Part shown: positions 1 to 16,032 of the stretch, one piece after another
How positions within the stretch are numbered: position 1 is the first letter of the stretch
How the letters are laid out: each line of letters opens with the position of its first letter
From: Piromyces finnis
Taxonomy: Eukaryota; Neocallimastigomycota; Neocallimastigomycetes; Neocallimastigales; Neocallimastigaceae
Reading direction: 5' to 3'
Assembly (NCBI GenBank): GCA_002104945.1
Contig: MCFH01000045.1
Span: 372,001 to 436,000, forward strand
DNA: 64,000 bases
Notes under the pieces: generated by a model
The model's database searches: none
What the model was told of the DNA's origin: nothing
What the model saw: only the letters and a program-made list of their open reading frames with translations
Translations under genes and position numbers: made by a program

Positions 1-2553
1 GATTTACCAGCACCATTTTGTCCTAATAATGCTACAACCTTATTTTTTCCAATTGACAAGCATGAATTTCTAACAGCAACCTTTTTCTTCAAACCTCTTC
101 CATATACTTTACGGAGATTAATGACTTTAACTGGATCATTATTTTCTGGGTTATATGTGTATTTATAATGATCTTGAACGTCATCGTCCAATTCTTCAAT
201 ATTAATTTTTGATGGATACTTCTTTTGAGTCTTCAATAACCAATCTCTATTATTAATATCTTTATTACTATTAAACCAATATGATGGGAGTAAGAAATAA
301 TATATAGGTTTTCTATTTCCATATTCATTAGAAATAATATTATCAAAATATATAGTCAAAACTAAATACATAACAATATTTCCAAGCATGTAATATAAAG
401 CATGAGATGTTGGTTCCATATGTTCAAGATTTAAAACATAGGATAATTCGTCACCTTGTTTAACAGATAAGTCATTCCAATGAAATCCCTTTCCTTTAAC
501 TACTGTATTGGTAATATAATTATATGTGTTACTAGAAAGGTAATTTATATCAACATATAACTTTCCAAAATTGAAAAATGGAATAAAAATCGAGAAAACT
601 AATGACGCATTTAAAAATACAACAATTTATTAGTTACTATCTGTTTAAATTAAATAATTATATTTATTAAATAAAAATAATATATTACGTTTTCTAATAT
701 ATTGTGGAACTTTATCACTCCACCATATATATGTGAGATAACTATCAGTAAACAAAACCGATTGGAATAAGAAACCAATAATCAATATAGATATACCTAT
801 AAGAAGTATGAATCAAGTTAAGAAATCAAAATATAATATACTATAAATTATAATAATATTTTTAACTTTAAAATATATAAAAAGGATATCAGCTGTCTTA
901 GATTTATTAACAAATGTAGTAATGAATATAGCAATAGCACCCATAGCAAGTCCAAATAAAAAGTATGTAAGCAACAAAACCTATTTTATTGTTTAAAATT
1001 AATAAATAGGTTTTTTATATTAATATACTATGTATATCTTTTGTCTGTTTGTTTATTTTGCTTTTTTTATTTACTTTTGTTTTTGTTATTTAAATAAATA
1101 AATATAAAAAAAATAAACTACTTACAAAGAAGTTAGTATTAGTAAAGCAACTGTATCCAAATAATTTACCAAAAAGAATAGTAAAGATAGTATTTAAAAA
1201 GAAATAAATAACATATATAACAATCCAACTAAGCCAATAAACACTTTGTTTTAATCCCATCATTTCCATACTGAAACGAATTTTGCTTTCTTTTTCTGAA
1301 ACAACTGTACTAAGAATATTGATGAAAATAGTCATTGAAACACAAAAGAAAACCATAGGACCACAAGTTGCAACAACAACATCTTCATAGCCATTTAATG
1401 GAGGTATTGGAAAATCTTTAAGGTTTATACCAAGTTGAGGTCTGATATTTGAATCACCATTAGCATATTTAACTATTGTATTTATATAAATAATAATTAT
1501 ATATTAATAAATAATTATTAATACTTGAGTTTAATAAATATTAAAATAAAAAAAATTTTCTACTAACTAATGGCTTCATCAATACCACGAGCTACGCTAG
1601 CTAATCTAGAGCCAAAAATATCAGTATTATTATAATTAGAAGTTGAATTAAACCATAATTGATAACGATAATTGGTAATGTTTGCTTCTTTTTTAACATC
1701 GAAAACAATACCGAAATTAGTAATGTTTTGATGATTTAAAGCATAATTATATATAAAATCACTATTTGGAACATGAACTACATCATATTTTTTTTCAATA
1801 TTATAATTTAATTTATCATCTATAAGTAATAATAAGTAATAATAATAATAAGTATTTTTAATTATTTGATAATATATAATTAATAGCACTTTAATAGTAA
1901 TTCAATATTACTTTCCCAATTATCCCATTTGTTTGAATCGGATTCCCATTTAATATTCATACGATCATTATTTGTTTGAACAAAGTTTGAGATAATTTCA
2001 TCAACTGTTGGATCTCTTTCACATATGGCATTATCAATACAATTTGTAAACATTAAATTAATACATTTATCTTGTTTATCAGTTGGACCCTATTTATTTT
2101 ATAATAAATTATTAATTAAAAGATAATTAAATAATATATTTATTTTTTGCAGTATAAATATAAATATATTATATATACTCACCACACAATCCTCAATTCC
2201 AGAAAGAGAATATTCTGGTGGGTGATATACACCTTTCCCAACACCAACTTCATTTCCATTCAGAATAATAAATACCTTAACTAAAACCATCGAAAGTAAT
2301 GGTGATATAACTGATAATAATAAAGCTGTTTTCCAATACCTTAACTGGTATATTAAAAAATAATGTGAATAAAAATTCGACTAAAAGAAATATTATATTA
2401 TTTATTAATGTATACTTGTAAAGTAATGTTTTTCTTTAATAACGTTATAAATTGAATAAACCATAGTCCTGATTTTTTATTGATTTTATCTTTATTCCAT
2501 AATTTAATCTCTAAAGAATCAGATATTATTTCCTTATCCACTTTTTTCTCCAT
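1..2553 (-). CDS. ABCA-type ABC transporter, 5' (N-terminal) part, cut by window edge
   Basis: Several exons separated by short AT-rich introns encode the N-terminal half of an ABC subfamily A lipid-type transporter. The ATG at 2553 opens a hydrophilic N-terminus (MEKKVDKEIISDSLEIKLW). Exon 1 is 2416-2553 and exon 2 is 2183-2344, the latter with the first membrane segment (ALLLSVISPLLSMVLVKVF). A long loop follows, then membrane segments around 880-1380. These include EKESKIRFSMEMMGLKQSVY, closely matching the EKE..(L)..MMGL block typical of ABCA proteins, and a YFLFGLAMGAIAIF segment near 900-980. At the left edge the first nucleotide-binding domain begins, with Walker A read as GQNGAGKS on the minus strand. 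The rest, including the C-terminus, lies outside the window. Family call is confident; substrate is unknown. Confidence 0.85.
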
Positions 2554-4023
2554 TTTTAATGAATTGATTTATAAAAATATAATAGTCTTCGTATATATAA
2601 TGTAATAATAAATATTTTATTGAAATAATTTAATATATAAATATTAATTATGATAATAAAATAATCAACATTTTGATTTATATTATTATTCTTATAATTC
2701 TTTTTTTTTTTTTTTTTTTTAATATAAAAATAACTTACTATAATGTTAGACTTTTTGTTTTTTTTTTTTGTTTTTTGTTTTTCAAATAAAAGAAATATAC
2801 AATATTTATATATTAATTCAATTTTTACCTACTGAATTTTAATTCGTTAATTGTTTAAATTAAAAAGTTTAAATAATAATAAAATTGTTCTACTCTTAAA
2901 TATTTTATATTTTAAAATTATTTTATTATGTTCAAATTATTAATATTATGATCATATGAATATTCTAAATTTTGATAAATTGATAAAATATTGTATAAAT
3001 TTTTGAATAAAGGTTAGAAATAATAAAATTATGTTGTTTTGCTAACTAATTCTAGAGCAATAAAATTAATTAGTAAAAAAAATCAATACATAAATAATTT
3101 ATGTATTGTAATTTGAATGGAATTAATTGGTCTTCGATTTTAATAAATAAAGTTGATAATTAAAATCATGGCATATTAATGGTATAATACTTGTTCAATC
3201 ATTCCAATCCATTAAAAAAAAAATAATTTCAGAAATTAAATTAATTTTTAAAAACTATGAGTTTTAATAAACTCTAATTTTAAAATAATTAGAAATAATC
3301 ATAATATTATGTAATATATAATATTATTCTAAGATGCTTCTATTTTTGTTAGGCAGGTAAGGTTTACTATTATACTAAGTTTTTAATTATTTAATTTTGA
3401 TCTATTACACAAGGATTTAAAAAAACATATATAATAAAAGAAATTATAATATTAAAATAAATAAATTAAAAATTTAATAATAATATAAAATTAGATTATA
3501 TACCTTAATTAGATAATATTGTGCTTTTGTACTTTTATAAATTTAATAAATTTTCATATATAATATAATACAAAAGAATGTGAGTTGGTGTATATTAAAT
3601 AAATCCATCATTGTTAAAGAGAATTATTTATAAGTATATTCTATTAAACATTATTAATAAGAATACTATTATTTCTATATTAAAATTTATTATAAAAAAA
3701 AAGTTTAACTCTTTTTTTTTTATTATTATTTTTATATTTTTACTTTAATAATACATATTTATAAAATTTTTATTACTTTTATTTAATATTATTTATTATA
3801 AAATGATTTTATTTTTTTACTATTTTAAATTCTACTATAATGTTTTTTTGTTATTTTTTTTTTTATTTTATTTTATTTTTTTTTTCTAATTAAATAAATA
3901 TTAATATTAGGAAAAAGAAAAACTATAATATCATAATTTATATAAAAAAAATTTTATTAATGACTCTTAAAATTAATATATAAATGCATTTAATAACAAT
4001 ATAAAATAAAATATATTTTAAAT
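2554..4023. other. AT-rich intergenic region
   Basis: This is the gap between the ABCA start and the stop of the orphan gene. It contains homopolymer T/A tracts (for example around 2701-2720 and 3840-3890). I see no credible coding region, RNA gene or mobile-element fragment. It should hold the ABCA promoter and the 3' UTR of the neighbour, but no motif stands out. Confidence 0.6.
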
Positions 4024-7753
<3,730 letters not shown>

Positions 7754-7788
7754 TTTAAAACTTTGCTATAGTAATTTCAAATTAAAAA

Positions 7789-7822
<34 letters not shown>

Positions 7823-8339
7823 AAAAATTACCAATTAAAATAGATTTTAAAATAAAATTTTACATATTATTTATGTATCACCCAAAATAACTTTAAATAA
7901 CAAAAAAATTTTAATGATTTTAATGATTTTAATTATAATTAATAAATATATTATATTATTTATTATTTCATTATTATTACAATAAGAATTGGTATTGATA
8001 TTACTATTACTATAACCATAACTATTAGTAATAGTACTATTATTAATTTTTATTTCGTTTTTTATTTAGAAATTTATATGATTAAAATAAAAAACTAATA
8101 TTTAAGTAATTACTGTTATTGTTGTTGTTATTTTTATTTTATATTTATTTATTATTATATATAATTTTATTAGTGAAAAGTATTATTAACAACAATAAAT
8201 ATTAATATATTTAATGATTTAGAAATTAAGTTATTATTATTAAGCAGTTTACTTTAGAATTTTTAAAATCATGCATATAAGTATAATTATTATCTGTATT
8301 GTATATATATCTTTTATATTACTCATGCATGTCTTCAGT
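7754..8339. other. Intergenic region with (AT)n tract
   Basis: AT-rich spacer between the 976-aa gene start and the SNF4 stop. It holds an A tract followed by an (AT)n run at about 7786-7819. No gene is visible. It should contain the promoter of the upstream-facing 976-aa gene. Confidence 0.5.
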
Positions 8340-8633
8340 TTATGAAACTAAATAACTTAATATGTCAGAACAAGCTGCCACGCCAACAAGTTTATTACTT
8401 TCTGGACTATCAACTACAATAAATCTATGTACTACAACTATATGATTTATGTATTAAATATTTATATATATAGTTTAATAACAAATTTAATTTATTATCA
8501 AAAATTTATTATTTTAAGAATTATAACATATTACCTCTTTTGATAGTTTCTAATATTGAATATAAAGTATCTGTGACAGCACATGTATGAATTCCTTCAA
8601 AACTCTATTTTTATATTTATTAATAATTATTAG

Positions 8634-8682
<49 letters not shown>

Positions 8683-10527
8683 ATATATTTAAACTACTCA
8701 AATTAAATTACTTCTGTTCTTCTTTGTAAAGCAACAGCAACAGGAACTTCTAAATCATAATATGCACCTTCTTTCGCCAATAACTATATCAAAAATAATA
8801 AAACAATATATAAATTTATATATAATTAAAATTAATTAATTAAATATTTAATTATAATTTACCATAACATCATATTTTTCATAAACATCAAGAACACGAT
8901 CTAAATAATTCATTGTTTATTATACATTAACAATATAATTATTTGATTTATTAGTAATAAAATATTATATTATTTTATCTTATAAATAATCTTATCTATA
9001 ATTTTATAATATTTATAAAATAACGTTTATACCATTTTCATCCAAAATTGGTATAGCGGAAATACGATGAGTTTTAAAGTTTTCAATAACTTGAATTAAT
9101 GGAGTATCAACTCTTGCAGTAACTATATCTTTATAGTTGCCAATGTTTAATTCTTGTAAGGTATGTTGAAGTTTTGATTTATCATTACACTTTTATTATA
9201 ATATATAACGATAAATAAATTTTATTTTTAAAATATTCAATAATTTAGTCTTTTACATATATAATTTTTATAAATCAATATATATTATATTATATTATAT
9301 AGTCTTACATTTGCACCTATAAATTTCAAAATTTTATATTGAGATAAAACTGATATAATCATTTCATTATTATCTGTGTCACGTTCAACTAAAGGTAAAC
9401 GATGAAGTGTACTTTCAGACATAATTTTGGCAGCATCATATAATGATTTCATGGGATGAATATAATCAATTTTCCTATGTGGTGCATTAACTTTTCTTTC
9501 AATTTCTATTCATAAATGAAATTGTAAATCATATTAATTTCATTTTCCTTAAATTTATTAAAAATTGATATAGAAAATATACCTTCTAGTGAACGAATTT
9601 TTAATATTTCAATTTCTTCTAAAGCTTCTTCATAAGAAGAATGATGATAACTATTAAATCAAAATAATATTTTAATAAATGCTTACTAATAATAAATACA
9701 TTTATTTAAAAATACTAAAATACAAAATAATACATACTAATAGTAAATTAAATGTATGAAATCTGTAACACTTTTCAAAGAAGAAATTATTAAAGAAATT
9801 ATATATATAAATCAATTATTATATAAATAATGTTAATAAAATTGCTTTTGAATGATATTATTATTACCTAAGCATTCCCGCAAATCTTTCATTAGTTGAA
9901 TCCCACAATGGAGCTGATTGTAAACCTTATTATTATAATAAATAATTGTTTTGAAATTCAATTAATATCAGAAATTATATAAAATTCAATAAAAATGTTA
10001 TATTTATGAATATTCTACCATGTTGAATTAAGGCTGCAAGTGCTTTTTTCACAAGTAATGAGGTATCGAATACACATAATTTTGAAGATACGGAAAGTAA
10101 ATCATAACTTTTTATAATAAGAATAAAATTATTAATCATCTACATAATAAAATATTTATTTTACTATTTTAAATATAATATATATTAATATTATAATAAT
10201 TTTATGAAAGTATATAAAAAAAATATTTTCATATATAAATTCTATTCCATTAAATAGTACATTTGCATTATAATTAATTATTAAAATATCTATATATATT
10301 ATTAATAATTTCATTTATTTTATATTTGACACATTGCAAAACAATAAATAATTATTTTATAGATATTTTAATAATATTCACCAGCTATGCTTTTTAAGTT
10401 GCTGACAAATGGAGTATTTTGCTGATTCTATTGATGAGACATTTTGACCCATTCCAGACTCATTTTCAATAAAAGGAAATGTATCATCATTTTGTAAAGG
10501 ATCTTCAGATTTTCCATTTGATTCCAT
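8340..10527 (-). CDS. SNF4: AMPK/SNF1 complex gamma subunit (CBS-domain protein)
   Basis: Eleven exons on the minus strand encode 341 aa: 10527-10382, 10107-10019, 9925-9868, 9770-9738, 9650-9583, 9505-9309, 9189-9033, 8900-8863, 8783-8712, 8604-8535 and 8437-8340. All junctions are GT-AG and in phase. The size fits yeast Snf4 (322 aa). Recognisable blocks are CYDLLSVSSKLCVFDTSLLV in CBS1, SAPLWDSTNERFAGMLS, LHRLPLVERD, VLSQYKILKFIGAN, ISAIPILDENG, VYEKYDVM, EGIHTC and VHRFIVVD...GVAACSDILSYLV at the C-terminus. Four CBS motifs form the nucleotide-sensing gamma subunit of the SNF1/AMPK kinase, which controls energy and alternative-carbon responses. The ATG at 10527 is used; an upstream in-frame TTG is not needed. 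Assignment is firm. Confidence 0.95.
8639..8678. repeat. Poly(A) tract of 40 in SNF4 intron
   Basis: A run of 40 A on the plus strand, which is poly(T) in the SNF4 transcript, lies in the intron between 8712 and 8604. It may act as an extended polypyrimidine tract for the acceptor at 8605. Confidence 0.85.
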
Positions 10528-11560
10528 CTTATATTTTCGATATTTTGAATTAATACTCAAGTAAAATTATTTTATTAAGATGTCACTATTTAATTATTTA
10601 AAAATAATAATAATAATAAAATAATAAATATTTATTACTTAAATTTAATATATACATTATATAATAATATGCTAATAACTATTATACATATGCATATATA
10701 TTCTCTACTTCAATTTATTTTGTATTTAATATTTATTTTATAATATTTTATTTAATTTCTTTTAAAGTTAAAAATATTCAATTTAAACTTAAGAAAAAAA
10801 AAAAGGAAACAAATTTTCACAAAATTGTTAATTTTGGAACTAAATAAATAATAATATGCTATTGTTTATAATAAGTACTGTTTTTTAATAATATATTAAT
10901 ACAGGATTAAAAAAAAAAAAAAAAAAAAAAAGGTAATTATTAAAACAACTTTTACCTTCTTTTACTCTTATAAAATAATTACCAAAACAAAATTATTTTT
11001 TTTTAAAATACATAAATAATTATAATAAAAAATATTGTAGTACAGTTATTCAAACATGATTAATTTTTAAGTTAAATTAATTTTTAAACAAAATTTAAAA
11101 TTTTCTGTAAATTATAAAAAAATTTGATTTATTTCATATATAAAGCATTATCACCTTAATATAAGATAGCATCAATATTAGAATTCATAAAGAAAAAGTT
11201 TGTGAAAATGCAATATTTATATATATATATTGTTTTTTGAATAAATTGTTATTAACAAGTATTATTATAATTATAATTATAAAAATTATTTATATCTTTC
11301 ATATATTTAACCATTTCTTTAGTTATACTTTTAACATTAGTAAAACTTTAAGATAATTAAATAATTACAATTAAAAAGATACATAAAAGAATAAATATAT
11401 ATATATATACTTTATTTGTGCTATTTTTTATTTCTTTAAAAACAAACTTTCATAGTAGATATATAAGTATGTATAATTATAACTTATTATTCTTTCTTTT
11501 ATAATTTAAAAAAGTAATTATTTTGGTTATATGAAAATATAAATAGTGCTGCTAATAATA
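10528..11560. other. AT-rich intergenic region
   Basis: Spacer upstream of SNF4, with an A tract at about 10910-10931. No coding region is supported. Sequence complexity rises at about 11560, where retroelement-related DNA seems to begin. Confidence 0.5.
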
Positions 11561-11939
11561 GAGATTATTTTAGTACGAAAAGTCGCAATACCTCTATATA
11601 TGAAACATGAGACCCCGATGAACTGTAAACCCGTTCATTCAAATGTCTTTGCTCCGCCATATCGATTTATAGCACATCATAAGCTAAATTTCTACCAAGA
11701 AAAAAGGAAAATAAAAATATAGTTATATATTTTTTTTCCTACTTTCATTTCGTGGAGAAAGAGTGATGGCTTGATTCTTATATTTATTATGAAAAAGAGT
11801 GAAAAGATCGTCAAGAAAGCTAAGTAAAGAAGTTCTTTATTTAGATAATGCAGAGTATTCTAATATCCAATTGTGAAAAAATTGTCATCATATCTATAAC
11901 ATGGACAAACAAGAATAATTCAATTACTGGCAATAAAAA
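11561..11939. other. Higher-complexity stretch, probably decayed retroelement 3' region
   Basis: This stretch is visibly richer in G and C than the flanks and directly follows (in minus orientation) the decayed LINE protein at 11940-12506. No open frame survives and I cannot align it to the intact LINE 3' UTR. I infer that it is the eroded tail of the same relic. Confidence 0.35.
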
Positions 11940-12506
11940 TTCAGGTAGTGTTTTCATAACCGCATTAAATATATCCATGTAATTCCTAAATTTAAATGAG
12001 GTTTGTTGAGATTGATATGCATAAGGTGGTTTGAATTGAGGAATTTGTTATTAGTATATCTGAGGACTTTACTTTCATTATTTAAGCTAATATTATTCCA
12101 ATAACTTTTTCTAATATCTTTAGTACTTTTAATATTTATTTTTCTAAGTTTACTACGTAGTAATTAAGATTTTTTGACCTAATTTATATAGCTTTGTAAG
12201 GATACTAAAAATAGGAACTGGGTCGTATGCTTTTTTAAGGTCATGAAAAGCAATATAAGTGGTTTTTCCTTTAAATTTTCTTCTTTGACAGATTTCTCTA
12301 ATGGAAATAAATAAACTAATGCATTCTTCTTTACTGCGAAAACCAAATTGCTCAGGACTTATAAAATTATGAGAAACTCTATTAGTTACAATTTTTGATA
12401 TGATTTTAAAACCTACGTTGATGAGAGAAATACCATGATAATTATTACAATCTGAAAGATCGCCTTTCTTTGGAATAGAAACAATGGAAGCAGAGTTCCA
12501 TTTCAA
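11940..12506 (-). pseudogene. Relic of a diverged non-LTR retrotransposon (RT and C-terminal pieces)
   Basis: The open stretch 12506-12153 encodes RT blocks: WNSASIVSIPKKGDLSDCNN, an ISLINVG segment, the EQFGFRSKEE block, and LKKAYDPVPI where copy 2 has LRKAYDSVPI. It is clearly related to, but much diverged from, the intact LINE at 15.8-21.8 kb. Immediately downstream (about 12150-11940) a broken frame reads KDIRKSYWNNISLNNESKVL and TWIYLMRL. These align with KAVKNFYWKDLKGNSIKAQY and YWLLKARS in the C-terminal part of the intact element. The FADD-containing region between them is missing, so the relic is internally deleted and inactive. Confidence 0.75.
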
Positions 12507-14701
12507 CTAGAATAATCATACACATTAGTATTCACCGGACCTGATGCTTTATAATTTGGAGTAGTGAGGATAGCTGACTTGACTTCATCAATACTAATAT
12601 CTTGGTTGATATCCCATTCATCAAGCATAGGAAGTGAAAAACGTTTATTCATTGGTTCTTCATACCAATGCTCCAAATCAAGACTTACACCACTTGGATC
12701 TGATGCAAGGTTTTCGAAATGATCATGCCACACATCTAGTTGTTCTTCCGTAGCAACAACTAATTCTCCATTTTTATTTTTAATTGGTTGAGCAATAAAG
12801 AAAGAATCTTTTCCAATTTTTGCAGTTTTCTTGATCCATTTCCAGGCCTTCTTAGGATTATGACTCTTCATATACTCACATCCTGTTTTAATCCAATGAA
12901 GATATTCTTGTTTCCTAAATTCATTACATCTTTTGTGGATGTAATCAATGAGCTTACGGTAGATTTTAATTCTTTTAATAAATTCATCTATATCATAAAT
13001 TCTTTCTTTTTTAAATCTCTTATACAACTTCATTTTGATTTTTTGAAGATTAAAAATTTGTTGTGAAATATGAAATGAAGACTTTATAACATTATTTGCT
13101 GAAGTAATACTGAGCTCGTCTGCAATTGAAAAAGCAGTTGAAGTAAACTCTTTGGAAAGTTCATCTGTAGAAACATTAGGATCGTTGAATTTTGCTGAAA
13201 GTATTTGGAATTTATTATGACTGAGAATAGATTCCTTTTCCTCAATACATTTTAATCTATTCCATTTCAGAGTTTTCTTAGGAACATTAAAGTCATTAGA
13301 AAAATCTTCCATAGGAATAATTTTACCATTAATAAGAAGTGGCTTATGGTCTGATACAGGATAAAAATTATTTATAAATGATCCTGAGTGAATAAGATCT
13401 TTCATCTTCGAATTGATAAGAGCATGGTCAATGTCGGAAGATTGTTCACCTCGAGTCCAAGAGATAGTAGACCCTCTAAGCGGAAGAATTTCCCAATCTC
13501 CTAATCCATTAGTTGATAACCAGTTGGATAATTTTACTTTAGACATATTAAAATCACCAACAAGAATCGATGGATGGGATGAATGAGTTTGTAACCACAA
13601 GCGAACTTCTAACTTTGCATGATCAACATAGATGTTGTGATGACTATGAGGCATATAAACATTACCAATCGAGCATTTGAATCTATTCCAGAGACTAAAA
13701 GTATAAATAGAAATAATATACTTTCCAGAGAAGTTTTCAAGTGAGGCTTGACACGAATTGTGAAAACCTAAATATAAACCTCTCATTCCCGGAACTGATT
13801 CGTCAGCTTTCTTGAAAAAGTGTCTATAGTTTCGCAAAGTAACACGACAAGGATAATCTGTATTCGATCCAGAACCATTACCAGTTTCTTGGAAACATAA
13901 GAATAATGGTTTGAAAATAGCTGTGAAATAGCTAATACTATCTCTCTTTTCGTGATTCCACCCATTGGTGTTCCAACTAAGACAAAAAGAAAAGTTATCA
14001 GGCTTGTTGGATGAGGAAGAATCGTTGCTATTATTATTATTATTAAAGTCATCGTTATTAATGGATGATGCATCAGAGGAATAAGTAGAACTATTACTAG
14101 ATGGCTGTGAAACTGAAGAACTATCAACTATTGAACTGTTATCAGAGTTGATAGAGCTATTAGAATTAATTGTTGAATGTTGAGATTGAAATTGTGTTTG
14201 CTGTAGATCTGGAATATTTTCATGATTGGAAACTTGTTGAAGATCTTGTTGAAGATCTAGTTGAAGATCGGATTGTTGATGAGATTGTTGAACTGATTGT
14301 TGAAATGATTGTTGAATAGAATGTTGATGTTTATTAGAAACTAAAATTTTACGTTTGAGAGTGGAAAAAGTGTATTTGTGATTCCTTCTACTACGAGCTG
14401 AAAAGGAAATTGAGGTAACTGAAAGTTTCTTCTTTAACATGTGTAAGATTTTAATACAATCTTTCGATGAACCATGAACCTTGACTAAGAAAAAGTGATC
14501 ATTGAAAGTCTGAAAATATTTAACACTAATAACTGAATTAAATTTATCTTCTAGAATAACCTCGAGTTTTTCCCATAGCATATTTACTGACCATGATCGA
14601 ATACCACGGATAAAGAAGGAGCGAATATCATCTAAGGGGATACCATAAGACCGGGTACCACGTCTGATATAATTCTTGTCTTTAATATAAAGGACTGACA
14701 T
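12503..14701 (-). pseudogene. LINE copy 1 ORF: N-terminal domain, APE endonuclease and start of RT, truncated
   Basis: The ATG at 14701 gives a 732-aa reading nearly identical to copy 2 up to the motif ASGP at the start of the RT domain. There the sequence jumps to VNTNVYDYSS and a stop. Endonuclease signatures are intact: SWNTNGW, CFQETG, VGDFNMS, SDIDHAL and VSDHKPL. The RT catalytic FADD region is absent, so this copy cannot mobilise itself. Differences from copy 2 are a handful of substitutions plus fewer QQSV units in the Gln-rich linker (about residues 125-160), indicating recent common origin. It is a truncated pseudogene of a mobile element, not a host gene. Confidence 0.9.
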
Positions 14702-15756
14702 GATAATAAATTCTAATTAAAAATATTGAATATAAAATAAATACTAATAAAAATTATAAATATAACGTATATGGAAAAAAAATCTGTCTCTCTCTCTTCT
14801 TAAAAGTACTGGATAGTACAAAAATTGTTACGATGCTTTGTTTAAAGTTTCTTTTTTTTGAATTCTAGTTGTAAATTTTCTTTAAAAATTCTAGTTTTGG
14901 TTTGTTGTTAGTAAATTCGAATCGCTTTTTGACACTAAACTTGTTTGACTTTACTTTTCATTAAATATTTAAATTGGTAAAAAATTTGAATCAAGAATGT
15001 CGACACCAGAAAGCTTGTGAATAGTATTTTTACATGATGTAGAGTGAATCAGTCTCTTACAAGAAACAATACAACAATAGCTACATGAATATAAAAATAC
15101 AATGCAAATGCTAAAGTTGACTACATTGGATTCTTACAAGAGAAGAGTAGTACTACATGAATACATGAATAAAAGAAAAAATACAGCAACAAAATGTATT
15201 ACTCTTCTAATTAAATACTATACAAACTTACCTGAATATCAAACATTCAACTTATTCATCAAATACTTAATTCGATGAATAAAATGTTTTTTAATCGCTC
15301 AGTACCATGAGCTTAGTCCTAATAATTTTCCCTTAAAGACTAACCAAGCATCCATTGCGCAATGCTTGGATTTAATTCTTTCTACTCTCTCAGTACCATG
15401 AGCATGAGTAGACTCCCTTGATAAACTACGTTTATTAAATAAATGAAGGCACGTTTCCAAGAGGGCACCAAGCATCCATTGCGCGATACTTGGATTTAAT
15501 TCTTTCTACTCTCTCAGTACCATGAGCATGAGTAGACCTCCTTGAGAAACTACATTTATTAAATAAATGAAGGCACGTTCCCAAGAGGGATACAGCAACA
15601 AAATGTATTACTCTTCTAATTAAATACTATACAAACTTACCTGAGTATCAAACATTCAACTTATTCATCAAATACTTAAATTCGATGAATAAAATGTTTT
15701 TTAATCGCTCAGTACCATGAGCTTAGTCCTAATAATTTTCCCTTAAAGACTAACCA

Positions 15757-15759
<3 letters not shown>
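12536..15759 (-). mobile_element. LINE copy 1, 3'-truncated, head-to-tail behind copy 2
   Basis: The element is on the minus strand. Its 5' leader is 15759-14702, its ORF starts at 14701, and similarity to copy 2 ends at about 12536 within the RT domain. Its 5' edge touches the poly(A) tail of copy 2 (T run 15760-15792 on the plus strand) with no intervening DNA. The 5' edge falls inside a leader monomer, directly after CCAAGC. There is no 3' UTR or poly(A) of its own; a ~30-bp patch and then a diverged relic follow. Confidence 0.85.
15187..15759 (-). repeat. Tandem subrepeats in the 5' leader of LINE copy 1
   Basis: Two ~124-bp monomers lie at about 15345-15589, each with CCAAGC..ATTGCGC..TTGG, CTCTCAGTACCATGAGCATG and AAATGAAGGCACGTT. 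They are flanked by two copies of a ~160-170-bp segment starting ACAGCAACAAAATG (about 15187 and 15591). The C/EBP-like palindrome ATTGCGCAAT is intact at 15354 and mutated (ATTGCGCGAT) at 15478. The layout resembles promoter monomers of LINE 5' UTRs. Confidence 0.8.
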
Positions 15760-15792
<33 letters not shown>

Positions 15793-15795
<3 letters not shown>

Positions 15796-16032
15796 GGCAT
15801 CAAATATTATAAACTTTATTATTAATTTAATTAAAATTATAATACATGTAATAAAAAATTAAAAAATAAAAATAAAAATAAAAAAAATATGTTTAAATAA
15901 ACACAAATGAATAAAAATTGGGTATAATGTATTCTAGTAATTTTAATTAAAGTAAGAAAGCCACTATCATACTAAAGTATAATAATTGTATTTGACTTCC
16001 AATGGGACACCGAGCCAAAGACCAAAATTTTA
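15793..16032 (-). other. 3' UTR of LINE copy 2
   Basis: An AT-rich segment lies between the ORF stop at 16033 and the poly(A) tail. It contains several short A-rich runs, one of which (around 15850-15890) may be a second adenine-rich tail-like tract. Copy 1 has no counterpart. Confidence 0.7.

Noticed and set aside
10528-10560. SNF4 start twelve codons upstream (MSINSKYRKYK)
   Set aside because: That start is a TTG codon. The ATG at 10527 is in frame and closes the 11-exon model.
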